DNA of 45,870 nt, taken from Oscillospiraceae bacterium. Its GTDB lineage: Bacteria; Bacillota; Clostridia; Oscillospirales; Oscillospiraceae. Made by a program: the position numbers and the translations under genes. Position 1 is the stretch's first letter. Every line of letters starts with the position of its first letter. Of the stretch, positions 32,804 to 41,104 are shown in pieces. The notes beneath the pieces were generated by a model. The model was not told the DNA's origin. It searched no databases and saw only the letters and a list, made by a program, of their open reading frames with translations. The stretch spans positions 65,275 through 111,144 of the forward strand of contig JAFQTF010000026.1 of NCBI GenBank assembly GCA_017409205.1. The letters are read 5' to 3'.

Positions 32804-33583
32804 TTACGCCGTCCAGTCAGAGCCGGCTTCGAACTTCTCAATGCCGTCATCGTACCACAGGTGGGTCATGTACAATCCCCCGGGCGGTACCGTGGGGCCG
32901 GCGGCGGTGCGGTTTCCGGAATCCAGAATGGCGCCGATCTCCTCGGGGCGGATCTTGCCCTCGGCAGCATAGACCACAGTTCCGGCCATGGCCCGGGCCA
33001 TATTATACAGGAAGCCGTTGGCGCAAACCTTCAGTGTGATGATATCTCCCCTGCGCTCCACGTTATAATAATATACGGTGCGCACCGTTGACTTGACATC
33101 GGTGCCCACGCTTCTCACCGCTGCAAAATCATGGGTACCCACGAACTGGTCCGCAGCCGCCTGCATGACTTTCTCATCCAGATGCTTGGGATAAAACCAG
33201 GCCCGGTTGACATAAAACGGATCCTTCAGACGGGAATTATAGATCTGATAGGTATACTCCTTCCGGACGCAGGAGCCGATGGCATTGAAATTCTCATGGA
33301 CTTCAAATGCCTTCGTCACCACGATATCACAGGGCAGATGGGTATTCATGGCGTAAGGCAGCCGGTCCACCGGAATGGTGGAGGTGGTGCGGAAATTGGC
33401 CACATAGATCCGGGCATGGACGCCGGCATCGGTACGGCCGCAGCCGGTAACATGGACCGGATGGCCCACGATCATGGCGGCAGCCTTTTCCACGGTCTCC
33501 GCAACAGTTGGCAGGTTCTTCTGAACCTGCCAGCCGTGATAATCTGTTCCAAGATATGTTAAAAACAGGGCAATATTTCGCAT
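32804..33583 (-). CDS. truA: tRNA pseudouridine synthase A
   Basis: 259 residues. The catalytic aspartate lies in GCGRTDAGVHA, with YLGTDYHGWQ at the N-terminus and NGFLYNMAR in the C-terminal half, all TruA hallmarks. It makes pseudouridine 38-40 in tRNA anticodon arms. GAGGT precedes the ATG; the gene is 9 bp after ecfT, the common ecfA-ecfA-ecfT-truA order in Firmicutes. Only a weak hairpin with a T-rich tail follows. Confidence 0.96.
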   Translation of the reverse strand: MRNIALFLTYLGTDYHGWQVQKNLPTVAETVEKAAAMIVGHPVHVTGCGRTDAGVHARIYVANFRTTSTIPVDRLPYAMNTHLPCDIVVTKAFEVHENFNAIGSCVRKEYTYQIYNSRLKDPFYVNRAWFYPKHLDEKVMQAAADQFVGTHDFAAVRSVGTDVKSTVRTVYYYNVERRGDIITLKVCANGFLYNMARAMAGTVVYAAEGKIRPEEIGAILDSGNRTAAGPTVPPGGLYMTHLWYDDGIEKFEAGSDWTA

Positions 33584-33591
33584 GATCTACC

Positions 33592-34401
33592 TCACAGACC
33601 GAAGCTTGCCAGCACGATGACCAGAACGGTCAGCACAATGCCAATCCCAAATGTGACCATATCGTTGCGGCGGTAACGCAGCAGCTTCATCTTGGTGCGT
33701 CCCTCTCCGCCCTGATAGCAGCGGCACTCCATGGCAGTCGCCAGCTCGTCCGCCCGGCGGAAAGCACCGATGAACAGGGGCACCAGAATGGGGATCAGGG
33801 CTCTGGCCCGCTCCATCAGACTGCCGTTTTCAAAATCTGCACCTCTGGCCTTCTGGGCGGACATGATCTTGTCGGTCTCCTCGATCAGGGTGGGGATAAA
33901 CCGCAGGGCGATGCACATCATCATGGACAGTTCGTGGACAGGCACATGGAGCTTCTTCAGCGGATTCAGCAGGGCCTCCAGACCGTCTGTCAGGGAAATG
34001 GGCGAGGTGGTATAGGTCAGCAGGAAGGTGCCGGTGATCAGCATCAGGATTCTGGCCATCATAAACACGGCCCGGGTCAGGCCACCTTCCGTGATGATGA
34101 TGAAATCCGCAATATTCACCAGCGTCCGTCCGTCACGGGTAAAGAACAGGTTTAAAACACCGGTAAATACCAAGATCATCACCAGCGGCTTCATGCCCCG
34201 GAGGATGGACTTGGGCGGGATGGTGGAAATTTTGATGGCAGTCAGCAGGAACACCAGCATGACGGCATAGGATACCCAGCTTTTGGCCAGAAACAGCGCC
34301 ACGATGTAAACCACCAGCATGATAAGTTTGGTTCTGGGATCCAGTCGGTGGATTGGAGAATTGCCAGGGAAATACTGGCCCAGGGTAATATCCTTAAGCA
34401 T
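33592..34401 (-). CDS. ecfT: Energy-coupling factor transporter membrane subunit EcfT
   Basis: 269 residues with about five or six membrane helices and the two coupling-helix motifs: AQKARGADF and RADELATAMECRCYQGG, which dock on the two ATPases. EcfT couples ATP hydrolysis to several substrate-specific S components (vitamins, cobalt, nickel); none is encoded in this window. Start overlaps the end of ecfA2 by 8 bp with GGGAGG upstream. Confidence 0.95.
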   Translation of the reverse strand: MLKDITLGQYFPGNSPIHRLDPRTKLIMLVVYIVALFLAKSWVSYAVMLVFLLTAIKISTIPPKSILRGMKPLVMILVFTGVLNLFFTRDGRTLVNIADFIIITEGGLTRAVFMMARILMLITGTFLLTYTTSPISLTDGLEALLNPLKKLHVPVHELSMMMCIALRFIPTLIEETDKIMSAQKARGADFENGSLMERARALIPILVPLFIGAFRRADELATAMECRCYQGGEGRTKMKLLRYRRNDMVTFGIGIVLTVLVIVLASFGL

Positions 34402-35257
34402 GGGCAGCGCCTCCCTTCAGCCGTTTCAGCTCTGCGACAGCCTGATCGATGGTGTAGACATTTTTCACATCCACACCCAGCTGCTGCAGACCCAGGAATA
34501 CTTCCGTCACCTGCGGGATGGAGAGGCCCATATCCTTAAGTTCCCCGGCCCGGTCGAAAACCTGAGCCGGAGGGGCATCCATGGCAAGCTTTGACCCGTT
34601 CATCACCAGCAGGCGGTCGGTCAGGCGTGCCACATCCTCCATGGAATGGGATACCATCATAATGGTGGCGTTCTTTGCCCTGCGGTACTGTTCGATATTG
34701 GAAAGGATCCCAGCCCGGCCCACCGGGTCAAGTCCGGCGGTGGGCTCATCCAGGATCAGCACCTCCGGCTCCATGGCAATGACACCGGCGATGGCGACTC
34801 TGCGCTTCTGTCCGCCGGAAAGGTCAAAGGGAGATACCTTCAGCTGCTCCTCGGTAATGCCCACGAATCCGGCAGCCTCCCGGACACGGCGGTCGATCTC
34901 CTCCGGGGAAAGGCCCATGTTTTTGGGGCCAAAGGCAATATCCTTGTAGACAGTTTCCTCAAAAAGCTGATACTCCGGGTACTGGAACACCAGACCCACA
35001 CGGAATCTCGCCTGACGGGTCAGCTTCTTATCGGACCAGATATCGGTTCCATCCAGCAGCACCTCACCGGAGGTGGGCTTCAGGAGACCGTTAAGCTGCT
35101 GCATCAGGGTGGATTTTCCGGAGCCGGTATGGCCAATGATGCCGATAAACTCTCCGCGGCTTACAGCAAAGGACACATTGTCCAGCGCCTTATGCTCAAA
35201 GGGTGTGCCGGCAGAATAGATATAATTTAAATTCTTTACTTCCAGAATGGGGTTCAA
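34394..35257 (-). CDS. ecfA2: Energy-coupling factor transporter ATPase (EcfA2 position)
   Basis: 287 residues from TTG 35257. Walker A GHTGSGKS, Q loop VFQYPEYQLF, signature DLSGGQKRRVAIAG, Walker B VLILDEPTAGLD and H loop VSHSMED. With EcfA1 it forms the ATPase pair of the ECF module. The TTG is chosen since AAGGAGG lies seven bases before it; the longer frame overlaps ecfA1 and includes untypical sequence. Tightly coupled to ecfT. Confidence 0.94.
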   Translation of the reverse strand: MNPILEVKNLNYIYSAGTPFEHKALDNVSFAVSRGEFIGIIGHTGSGKSTLMQQLNGLLKPTSGEVLLDGTDIWSDKKLTRQARFRVGLVFQYPEYQLFEETVYKDIAFGPKNMGLSPEEIDRRVREAAGFVGITEEQLKVSPFDLSGGQKRRVAIAGVIAMEPEVLILDEPTAGLDPVGRAGILSNIEQYRRAKNATIMMVSHSMEDVARLTDRLLVMNGSKLAMDAPPAQVFDRAGELKDMGLSIPQVTEVFLGLQQLGVDVKNVYTIDQAVAELKRLKGGAAHA

Positions 35258-35289
35258 TGCAATTCCTCCTTGCGGGTCAGACCTGAATT

Positions 35290-36138
35290 TCAGTTCATCA
35301 GCCAGTCCTTCAGTGTCTGCGCGCAGTCTTTGGGGGTCAGTTTGTCCAGAGGCAGGTCGTAGCCTGCCATTTTCAGCTGCCAGCACAGCTCTACGCTGTC
35401 AGGTGCAGCCAGGCCGATGCTGTGGAGCAGCTCCACCTGGGAAAATACTTCCTCCGGTGTGCCGTCGGCAGCGATACTTCCTTTGTGCATCACCACCACA
35501 CGTCCTGCCTGTGCAGCCTCGTCCATGTGGTGGGTTATGAGGATCACGGTGATCCCCTTTTCCCGGTTCAGCCGTCTGATGGTGTCCATGACCTCCCGGC
35601 GGCCCCGGGGATCCAGCATGGCGGTGGGCTCATCCAGCACGATACATTTGGGCTCCATGGCAATGACGCCGGCAATGGCAATGCGCTGCTTCTGGCCGCC
35701 GGAAAGCAGATGAGGCGCATGCTCCCGGTAGTCATACATACCGACCTGCTTCAGTGCCTTGTCCACCCGGTTGCGAATCTCGGGGCTGGCAATACCCAGA
35801 TTCTCCGGGCCAAAGGCCACGTCCTCTTCCACCACGTTGGCCACGATCTGGTTATCCGGATTCTGGAACACCATGCCCACACTGCGTCGGATCACCATCA
35901 GCCGTTCCTCGTTGGCGGTATCGATACCGCTCACCAGAACACGACCGCCGCTGGGCAGCAGAATGGAATTGAAATGCTTGGCCAGCGTGGATTTTCCACA
36001 GCCATTCATACCCAGAATGGCAACAAAGGAGCCTTCCTCAATGGTAAGGTTCAGGTCCTTAAATACGGCGATGCCGGGCATGTCATCCATGCCCGGATAC
36101 GTATACGCCAGATGTTCGGTTACGATCATTTCGCTCAA
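35290..36138 (-). CDS. ecfA1: Energy-coupling factor transporter ATPase (EcfA1 position)
   Basis: 282 residues from TTG 36138, alternatively from the ATG at 36129. GGGAGAG lies six bases before the TTG and is poorly placed for the ATG. Walker A GMNGCGKS, Q loop VFQNPDNQIV, signature LLSGGQKQRIAIAG, Walker B CIVLDEPTAMLD and H loop ITHHMDE. First of the ecfA1-ecfA2-ecfT-truA series, overlapping no gene but 18 bp after the methyltransferase gene. Confidence 0.94.
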   Translation of the reverse strand: MSEMIVTEHLAYTYPGMDDMPGIAVFKDLNLTIEEGSFVAILGMNGCGKSTLAKHFNSILLPSGGRVLVSGIDTANEERLMVIRRSVGMVFQNPDNQIVANVVEEDVAFGPENLGIASPEIRNRVDKALKQVGMYDYREHAPHLLSGGQKQRIAIAGVIAMEPKCIVLDEPTAMLDPRGRREVMDTIRRLNREKGITVILITHHMDEAAQAGRVVVMHKGSIAADGTPEEVFSQVELLHSIGLAAPDSVELCWQLKMAGYDLPLDKLTPKDCAQTLKDWLMN

Positions 36139-36155
36139 TGCTATCTCTCCCTCAA

Positions 36156-37028
36156 TCAGGGTGTCCACCGTCCGGTGGCGCCGCAGGGCAGGATCAGACC
36201 GGATTCCTTCACGGGAAGGCCCAGTTCGCCTGCAGCTGTTTTACCGCCGTGGGCGGCACCGAATACCACATCGGAGGCATAGGCCACCGCAGAGGGGGCC
36301 AGACCGGTGGTATAGGAATTGATGATGACGAACAGCGGATCGTCAGACAGCAGCTTCGCCGTCTCCTGCAGGAAGGGGAAGAAGCTTGTCTCCATCTTCC
36401 AGATCTCGCCGCCGGGACCCCGGCCATAGCTGGGAGGGTCCATGATGATGCCGTCATAGCGGCGTCCACGGCGAATCTCCCGCTGGATGAACTTGCCGCA
36501 GTCATCCACAATCCAGTGGATGGGCCGGTCGGCAAGGCCGGAGGCCACGGCATTTTCCTTCGCCCAGGCCACCATACCCTTGGAGGCATCCACATGGTAG
36601 ACCTCCGCGCCGCCGGCTGCCGCAGCCAGTGTGGCGCCGCCGGAATAGGCAAACAGGTTCAGCACCCGGACAGGACGCTTTGCCGCAGCGGCTGCCACCT
36701 TCTCCCGGATGAAATCCCAGTTGGCAGCCTGCTCCGGGAACACGCCGGTGTGCTTAAAGTTCATGGGCTTGACATTGAATGTCAGATAATCCTTATATTT
36801 GATCTGCCAGCGCTCCGGCAGCTTGTGGTCAGACCAATGACCACCGCCGGTATTGCTGCGGATATAACGGGCGTCATAGCGCTTCCACTCCCTGGCAGCA
36901 TGAGGGGTATTCCAGATCACCTGCGGATCGGGCCGCACTAGAATATATTTGCCCCAGCGTTCCAGCCGCTCGCCGGCGGAAGTGTCCAGAACCTCGTAGT
37001 CCTTCCATTCATCAGAAATCCAAAGCAT
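36156..37028 (-). CDS. Class I SAM-dependent methyltransferase, RlmI-like C-terminal domain
   Basis: 290 residues. SAM motif I NLFAYSGGATL with the acidic VYHVDASKGM strand, and the catalytic-type motif DPPSYGRG followed by a Gly-rich loop. The layout matches the catalytic half of the RlmI/YccW m5C rRNA methyltransferase group (Methyltrans_SAM), but the N-terminal PUA domain of RlmI is missing, so RNA substrate and position are uncertain. AGGAGAG precedes ATG 37028. Co-directional with the PBP gene (49-bp gap) and ecfA1. Confidence 0.85.
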   Translation of the reverse strand: MLWISDEWKDYEVLDTSAGERLERWGKYILVRPDPQVIWNTPHAAREWKRYDARYIRSNTGGGHWSDHKLPERWQIKYKDYLTFNVKPMNFKHTGVFPEQAANWDFIREKVAAAAAKRPVRVLNLFAYSGGATLAAAAGGAEVYHVDASKGMVAWAKENAVASGLADRPIHWIVDDCGKFIQREIRRGRRYDGIIMDPPSYGRGPGGEIWKMETSFFPFLQETAKLLSDDPLFVIINSYTTGLAPSAVAYASDVVFGAAHGGKTAAGELGLPVKESGLILPCGATGRWTP

Positions 37029-37077
37029 GGAATCTCTCCTATCTCTTTCCTAAATATGGCTGTCGGTCAGACAGGGA

Positions 37078-39843
37078 TCAGTTCCAGCCGCCGGAATCCC
37101 CACGATCATCGCTGGAGCTGTCTTCCTCATCATTTCCGCCAAAGTCATTGTCCTCAAACCATTCGTCCTCTTCGCCCGGGAATTCCTCAAAGTCTTCCCA
37201 GTAGGCTTCATCGTGCAGCGGGCAGCTGAGGTACGGCGCATCGCCGTTCAGTCCGCCGTAGAAGCCGGTCCAGACCAGACCGTCTCCGCCTTCATCCACA
37301 TAATAGACATAGCCGTTGTCGCCGTACACATCCACCAGGCCGGAGGACAGGGCATCCCGGATCTCGCGGACTTCCGCAGGGGTCAGTTTCACCAGAGAAC
37401 GGGTCTGAATATCTCCGTCGCCGAAGGCAGCACAGTATTCATTGGCAACACCGCCGCCTTCCACGCAGTAGTGGACAGCAACATGCTTGTCACAGGTGCC
37501 GGTGGGCACATCATCGGGATAACACATCACATTGACAACCCGGTTGATGCCCCGGGCATCGTTATAGCAGGCATCCGTTGCCAGCATGCCGGAATCCAGA
37601 CACACGCTGATGCTGCGCATGGCATTGGCGCTGAACAGGCCTTCGTTGCCCAGTCCCTGATGGATGGGCTGCATCACCTTCCGCCACAGCTGGGCTGCAG
37701 GGTTGGTATTCAGATGGATCTGCTCAGGAATGTTGTAACCGCACCACACTGCAGCGGTATAGTGACTGGTATAGCCGCAGAACCAGCGGTCACGGTTGGA
37801 GGAGGTGGTGCCGGTCTTGCCGGCGATGGACTGGCCGCCGAAGATGGCGGCGCCGCCGGTGCCATGGTTGGCCGCATTGTACAGGCAGTAGTTCACGTAA
37901 TTGACGGTCTTCTCGCTGAGCACCTGGCGGGACTCCTGATCGTTGTCCAGTACCAGCTCACCGTTGCTGTTATAAACCTTGGTATAGAGTCTCGGCTCCC
38001 GGTAAACACCGTCATTGGCAAAGGTGGCATAAGCTGCGCTCATATCCCGAACGGTAGAGCCCACCGTCAGAGCGCCCAGTGCCAGAGGGGCCCGGTCCAG
38101 GTCGGACTTGATCTGACCGTTTTCCATGGGATATTCTTCGATCAGATTGCTCTGACCCAGATTGTATTTTGCAAAGCTGTAGGCATAGTCATAGCCGATC
38201 ATGTCCAGGGTGCGGACAGATACCGTATTGACGGAGGACACGATGCCCTGGTAAACCGTTCTGGCATACTGATACTGACGGTTGTCGTTCTTGGGCCAGC
38301 CGGTGCCATCCTGATAATAAACAGGCAGGTCCTTAACCACTGTGGCAGGGCTTACCATGCCCAGCTCAAAGGCAGGGGCATAGACAGAAACAGGCTTCTG
38401 TGCAGAGCCGGTCTGCAGCTTGGCCTGGGTGGCCTTGTTGTATGCATAGAAGGTATCCTTCTCACCCACGCCGCCGGACAGAGCCACCACATCGCCGGTG
38501 TCGTTGTCGATGATCACAACAGCGGACTGGAGCTGCTGCTGGCTGTTGGTATGGGGAATGTTGCTCAAGTCGCCGTAGATCTCATCCACGACCTTCTGAA
38601 CTTTCATATCCAGGGGGGTGAAAATATGGTAGCCGCCCTTCTGGATGCGCTCCAGATAGACTTCCCGCATCTTTTCATCCATTTCATCCCAGTCATAGCC
38701 GTCCTCGGCAGCAAAGTCAGCCGCCACATCCACCAGCACGGCGTCCACATACCAGGAATAGATGTGCTGGGAGGCATCGGTCTTGACGGTGGTCTGGGTT
38801 CCACATTCAGGGCAGAAGTAGCCGCCATCCTCCTGAATATAGGTGCTCATGGTGCCCTCATAGCGGCACCGCTCCCCTTCGCAGACTGCCCAGCGGTCCG
38901 CATCGGCAATGCCGGACTTGAAGACCATTTCCTGCGCGACCGCTTCCTCATATTCCGTCTGGGTCAGGTAGCCCTGATTCAGCATTTCGCTGAGGACATT
39001 CAGCTGGCGATAGCGGTTCCGGCCTGCACCGTCCCGTTCCTCACCCTTGTACTCATAAACACTGGTGGAATAGGGGTTGAAAAGAGAGGGGTTGTTGGTG
39101 ATGGAGATCAGACTTGCACACTCCGCCACAGTCAGGCTCTGCAGTTCCTTGCCGAAATACTCGGCAGCGGCACTCTTGACGCCATAGCAGCCGCGGCCAA
39201 GGTAAATACGGTTCAGGTATTCCTCGATGATCTTATCCTTATCATATTCCCGCTCAAACACCTGAGCCCGGAAAATCTCCATGACCTTCCGCTGCACGGT
39301 GACAGACTTCTGATCCGTCACATTCTTGATCAGCTGCTGGGTGATGGTGGAACCGCCGAACTGGCTGTCGCCGCCGAAGAACATATTCAGGCAGGCCTTC
39401 ACCGTGGTGATCCAGTCCACGCCCTGATGCTCATAGAACCGCTTGTCCTCGATGGCCACGGTGGCATCGATCAGAGCCTGGGGGATCTCCTCCAGGGTTG
39501 CCACCTGACGGTCTGTGGTGGTGTAGATCTGCTGCAGCTGCTGAATATTGCCGCCGCCGTCCACATAGTATACAAAGGAAGTCTCATCCATGCCGTAGTC
39601 ATCGATGGACCAGTTGGCTGCCTCCGTCAGGATATCATCCTGAAGATAATCGCCCAGCGTGCCCACAAAGACAACACCGCAGACCAGCACGATCATCAGC
39701 ACGGTGGCTGCTGCACCGATGGCGATCTTCAGCAGAGAAAAGGCAACAGAAACCAGCGTATACAGCACCTTCAGGCTCCAGTGGGGGTTCCACTGCTGCC
39801 GGGGCTTTCTGGCTCTCCTTCTTTTCTTGTTTTCATTTTCCAT
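37078..39843 (-). CDS. Class A penicillin-binding protein (PBP1A-type) with zinc-ribbon-like insert
   Basis: 921 residues. Basic cytosolic tail, membrane helix about 38-62, glycosyltransferase 51 domain with EDKRFYEHQG (E132), GGSTITQQLIKN, RKVMEI and the YLNRIYLGRGCYGV motif; transpeptidase domain with SAQK (S480), SVN (537-539) and KTG (676-678). It polymerises and cross-links peptidoglycan. Between the two enzymes, at about 321-347, sits C-x4-C...C-x2-C (CEGERC...CPEC), a zinc-ribbon-like segment not typical of the family. The C-terminus ends in a strongly acidic tail (from about 880). ATG 39843 is chosen with GGGAGG; the longer frame overlaps the promoter. Confidence 0.92.
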   Translation of the reverse strand: MENENKKRRRARKPRQQWNPHWSLKVLYTLVSVAFSLLKIAIGAAATVLMIVLVCGVVFVGTLGDYLQDDILTEAANWSIDDYGMDETSFVYYVDGGGNIQQLQQIYTTTDRQVATLEEIPQALIDATVAIEDKRFYEHQGVDWITTVKACLNMFFGGDSQFGGSTITQQLIKNVTDQKSVTVQRKVMEIFRAQVFEREYDKDKIIEEYLNRIYLGRGCYGVKSAAAEYFGKELQSLTVAECASLISITNNPSLFNPYSTSVYEYKGEERDGAGRNRYRQLNVLSEMLNQGYLTQTEYEEAVAQEMVFKSGIADADRWAVCEGERCRYEGTMSTYIQEDGGYFCPECGTQTTVKTDASQHIYSWYVDAVLVDVAADFAAEDGYDWDEMDEKMREVYLERIQKGGYHIFTPLDMKVQKVVDEIYGDLSNIPHTNSQQQLQSAVVIIDNDTGDVVALSGGVGEKDTFYAYNKATQAKLQTGSAQKPVSVYAPAFELGMVSPATVVKDLPVYYQDGTGWPKNDNRQYQYARTVYQGIVSSVNTVSVRTLDMIGYDYAYSFAKYNLGQSNLIEEYPMENGQIKSDLDRAPLALGALTVGSTVRDMSAAYATFANDGVYREPRLYTKVYNSNGELVLDNDQESRQVLSEKTVNYVNYCLYNAANHGTGGAAIFGGQSIAGKTGTTSSNRDRWFCGYTSHYTAAVWCGYNIPEQIHLNTNPAAQLWRKVMQPIHQGLGNEGLFSANAMRSISVCLDSGMLATDACYNDARGINRVVNVMCYPDDVPTGTCDKHVAVHYCVEGGGVANEYCAAFGDGDIQTRSLVKLTPAEVREIRDALSSGLVDVYGDNGYVYYVDEGGDGLVWTGFYGGLNGDAPYLSCPLHDEAYWEDFEEFPGEEDEWFEDNDFGGNDEEDSSSDDRGDSGGWN

Positions 39844-39907
39844 ATTATATAACCTCCCGCTGCCGGTACCGGCATCAGACATAATTCCTATCAGGGGCAT
39901 CATTGGC

Positions 39908-39929
39908 ATAATGCTAGTCATAGCATTAT
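39908..39929. repeat. Perfect inverted repeat at the PBP promoter
   Basis: ATAATGCTA (39908-39916), GTCA, TAGCATTAT (39921-39929): 9-bp arms with a 4-bp spacer, overlapping the -10 box and expected start. Candidate repressor operator. Confidence 0.55.
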
Positions 39930-39933
39930 AGCA
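39925..39933 (-). promoter_or_regulatory. Extended -10 promoter of the PBP gene
   Basis: Minus strand TGCTATAAT; the -35 at about 39948-39953 (TTTCGT) is weak. The ATG is about 80 bp downstream. Confidence 0.65.
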
Positions 39934-40028
39934 TACCCGGTTTCAAAACGAAAGACCCAAATTATTAATAATCATTAAAATATGGGGAATGCTTGGAGTG
40001 TAAAGTATGAAGTACGGAGTTGAAGATC

Positions 40029-40250
40029 ATGAAAAGAAAGCTGACCGGGATCCTGCTGGCAGCTATGTTTGTGCTGGGAAGCCACAAGGGATATCTGGCA
40101 CTGTGGAAGGAAGACCGTCCGGAGCCCTTTCAGATTTTCCCGGTGAAGATTTCACTGCTGCCGGAGGAGGATCAGGCTGCTCTGGAAAAAGGGATCCGGG
40201 CCAGAAGTGAAATCGAACTGTCAAGTCTTTTGGAAGATTTTCTGTCATAA
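40029..40250 (+). CDS. Small secreted or anchored protein, possibly BofC-C-terminal-like
   Basis: 73 residues. An N-terminal hydrophobic segment (about 7-20) and a tail SLLPEEDQAALEKGIRARSE...LLEDFLS. The LPEEDxxxLExGI...LLEDF pattern recalls the C-terminal part of BofC-type proteins, which in Bacillus restrain forespore signalling; the match is from memory and short. The ATG at 40029 lies 9 bp after GGAG; an in-frame TTG three codons earlier touches that site. Other possibilities: an unrelated orphan. Confidence 0.6.
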   Translation: MKRKLTGILLAAMFVLGSHKGYLALWKEDRPEPFQIFPVKISLLPEEDQAALEKGIRARSEIELSSLLEDFLS

Positions 40251-40283
40251 AATTTAAGGCGCTATTCTGTTGAATATTTCCTC

Positions 40284-40312
40284 TTGATTTTATACCGCTG
40301 AGGCTGTAAAAT
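40284..40312 (+). promoter_or_regulatory. SigA-type promoter of the DUF1292 gene
   Basis: TTGATT (40284-40289), 17-bp spacer, TAAAAT (40307-40312). Confidence 0.8.
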
Positions 40313-40346
40313 ATACCCAAAGCAGCAAAGCTCAGGAGGAACCTTT

Positions 40347-40628
40347 ATGGAAGACCAGTTTGGCTCTGACTTCCTCACCATCGTGGATGAGGACGGCACC
40401 GAATATGAACTGGAAGTGCTCAGCACTCTGGAATATGACGGCAATACCTATCTCGCTGTGATCCCCGCCGGACAAAGCGCGGAGGAATTCCAGCTGGAAG
40501 TCAGTATTCTCAAGTCCGTGGAAGAGGACGGCGAGGATATCCTCAGCGCCATCGAGGACGAAGAAGAACTGCAGGCCGTTTACGATCTGATCATGGATTC
40601 CCTCTACGAGGAAGATGACGAGGATTAA
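40347..40628 (+). CDS. DUF1292 family protein (YrzB-like)
   Basis: 93 residues, strongly acidic. DFLTIVDEDGTEYELEVLSTLEYDGNTYLAVIPA is the typical DUF1292 core: DEDGxE, then F/Y and YLxL. Such small soluble proteins often sit near ruvX and alaS in Firmicutes; their function is unknown. ruvX is 3 kb away here. CAGGAGGAA precedes the ATG. The gene ends just before the structured RNA and may be cotranscribed with it. Confidence 0.88.
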   Translation: MEDQFGSDFLTIVDEDGTEYELEVLSTLEYDGNTYLAVIPAGQSAEEFQLEVSILKSVEEDGEDILSAIEDEEELQAVYDLIMDSLYEEDDED

Positions 40629-40645
40629 CTTCATTTCATCTGCCT

Positions 40646-40830
40646 GCTTGGTGCGTGGCGTGTCTATTTGGACCCACATTTTTTTATTGGGACGTTAGTT
40701 TTTCTGTCTGTTTGCAGGCCTCCCGCCCCCGCTTTGACGTGGGGTGGATGTTGGAAGCAGTAATGGCAGAAAACGGCAACCCACCTGCCATTCGTGCAGG
40801 TCATAAATTGATGCGTTACGGCTAAAGCGG
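40646..40830 (+). ncRNA. ssrS: Structured RNA, probably 6S RNA
   Basis: About 185 nt without an ORF. The 5' arm 40654-40674 pairs with the 3' arm 40799-40820 (about 18 to 20 pairs with G-U pairs and one or two interruptions), extended by GCTT/AAGC outside. Inside is a large open region with small hairpins (CCCA...TGGG about 40673-40690, and ACCTGC...GCAGGT about 40783-40801), then an inner stem (40704-40715/40757-40769) capped by a GC hairpin (40723-40732/40739-40747). A long rod with a central bubble is the 6S architecture; 6S RNA binds housekeeping RNA polymerase as a promoter mimic. A terminator follows. Exact ends are estimates. Confidence 0.72.
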
Positions 40831-40832
40831 GT

Positions 40833-40863
40833 GCCCGGGGACTTCGGTCCCCGGGCTTTTTTT
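40833..40863 (+). terminator. Intrinsic terminator of the 6S-like RNA
   Basis: Perfect stem 40833-40841/40848-40856, closed by a C-TTCG-G tetraloop, then seven T. Confidence 0.93.
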
Positions 40864-41015
40864 GCCCCTGTGATGCTGCCGACGCTGTATGCTCCGCAGC
40901 CCTGCGCTGTTTCATGCTGCCATCCGGCCATTTTCTGATATACCATACCGGAGCGATGCCGTCCGGAAATCTGTAAACTTTTTGCGCATTTCGGGCAGTT
41001 TCCCCTTTTTCCCTC

Positions 41016-41044
41016 TTGAAACAAAAATAGAAATGGGGTATAAT
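41016..41044 (+). promoter_or_regulatory. SigA-type promoter of the foldase gene
   Basis: TTGAAA (41016-41021), 17-bp spacer, TATAAT (41039-41044). Between 40864 and 41015 I see no gene or named element. Confidence 0.88.
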
Positions 41045-41104
41045 ACAGCGGTCTATGCATTTTGCGTAAGAAACACCTAGAGTCTATTGAGAGGAAATGA
41101 TCAC

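Noticed and set aside
32804-36138. Possible vitamin riboswitch for the ECF transporter genes
   Set aside because: The genes overlap or lie within 35 bp of each other, leaving no room for an aptamer; the operon seems to start at the PBP gene promoter.
37213-39852. 879-codon open frame antisense to the PBP gene
   Set aside because: It mirrors the PBP codons exactly, has no promoter or ribosome-binding site and no domain; long antisense frames arise from the G/C-biased third positions. The same applies to long antisense frames in dnaE, the histidine kinase, DUF4317 and foldase genes.
40889-41080. 63-codon plus-strand frame between the 6S-like RNA and the foldase gene
   Set aside because: No ribosome-binding site; it overlaps the foldase promoter and shows no protein-like pattern.
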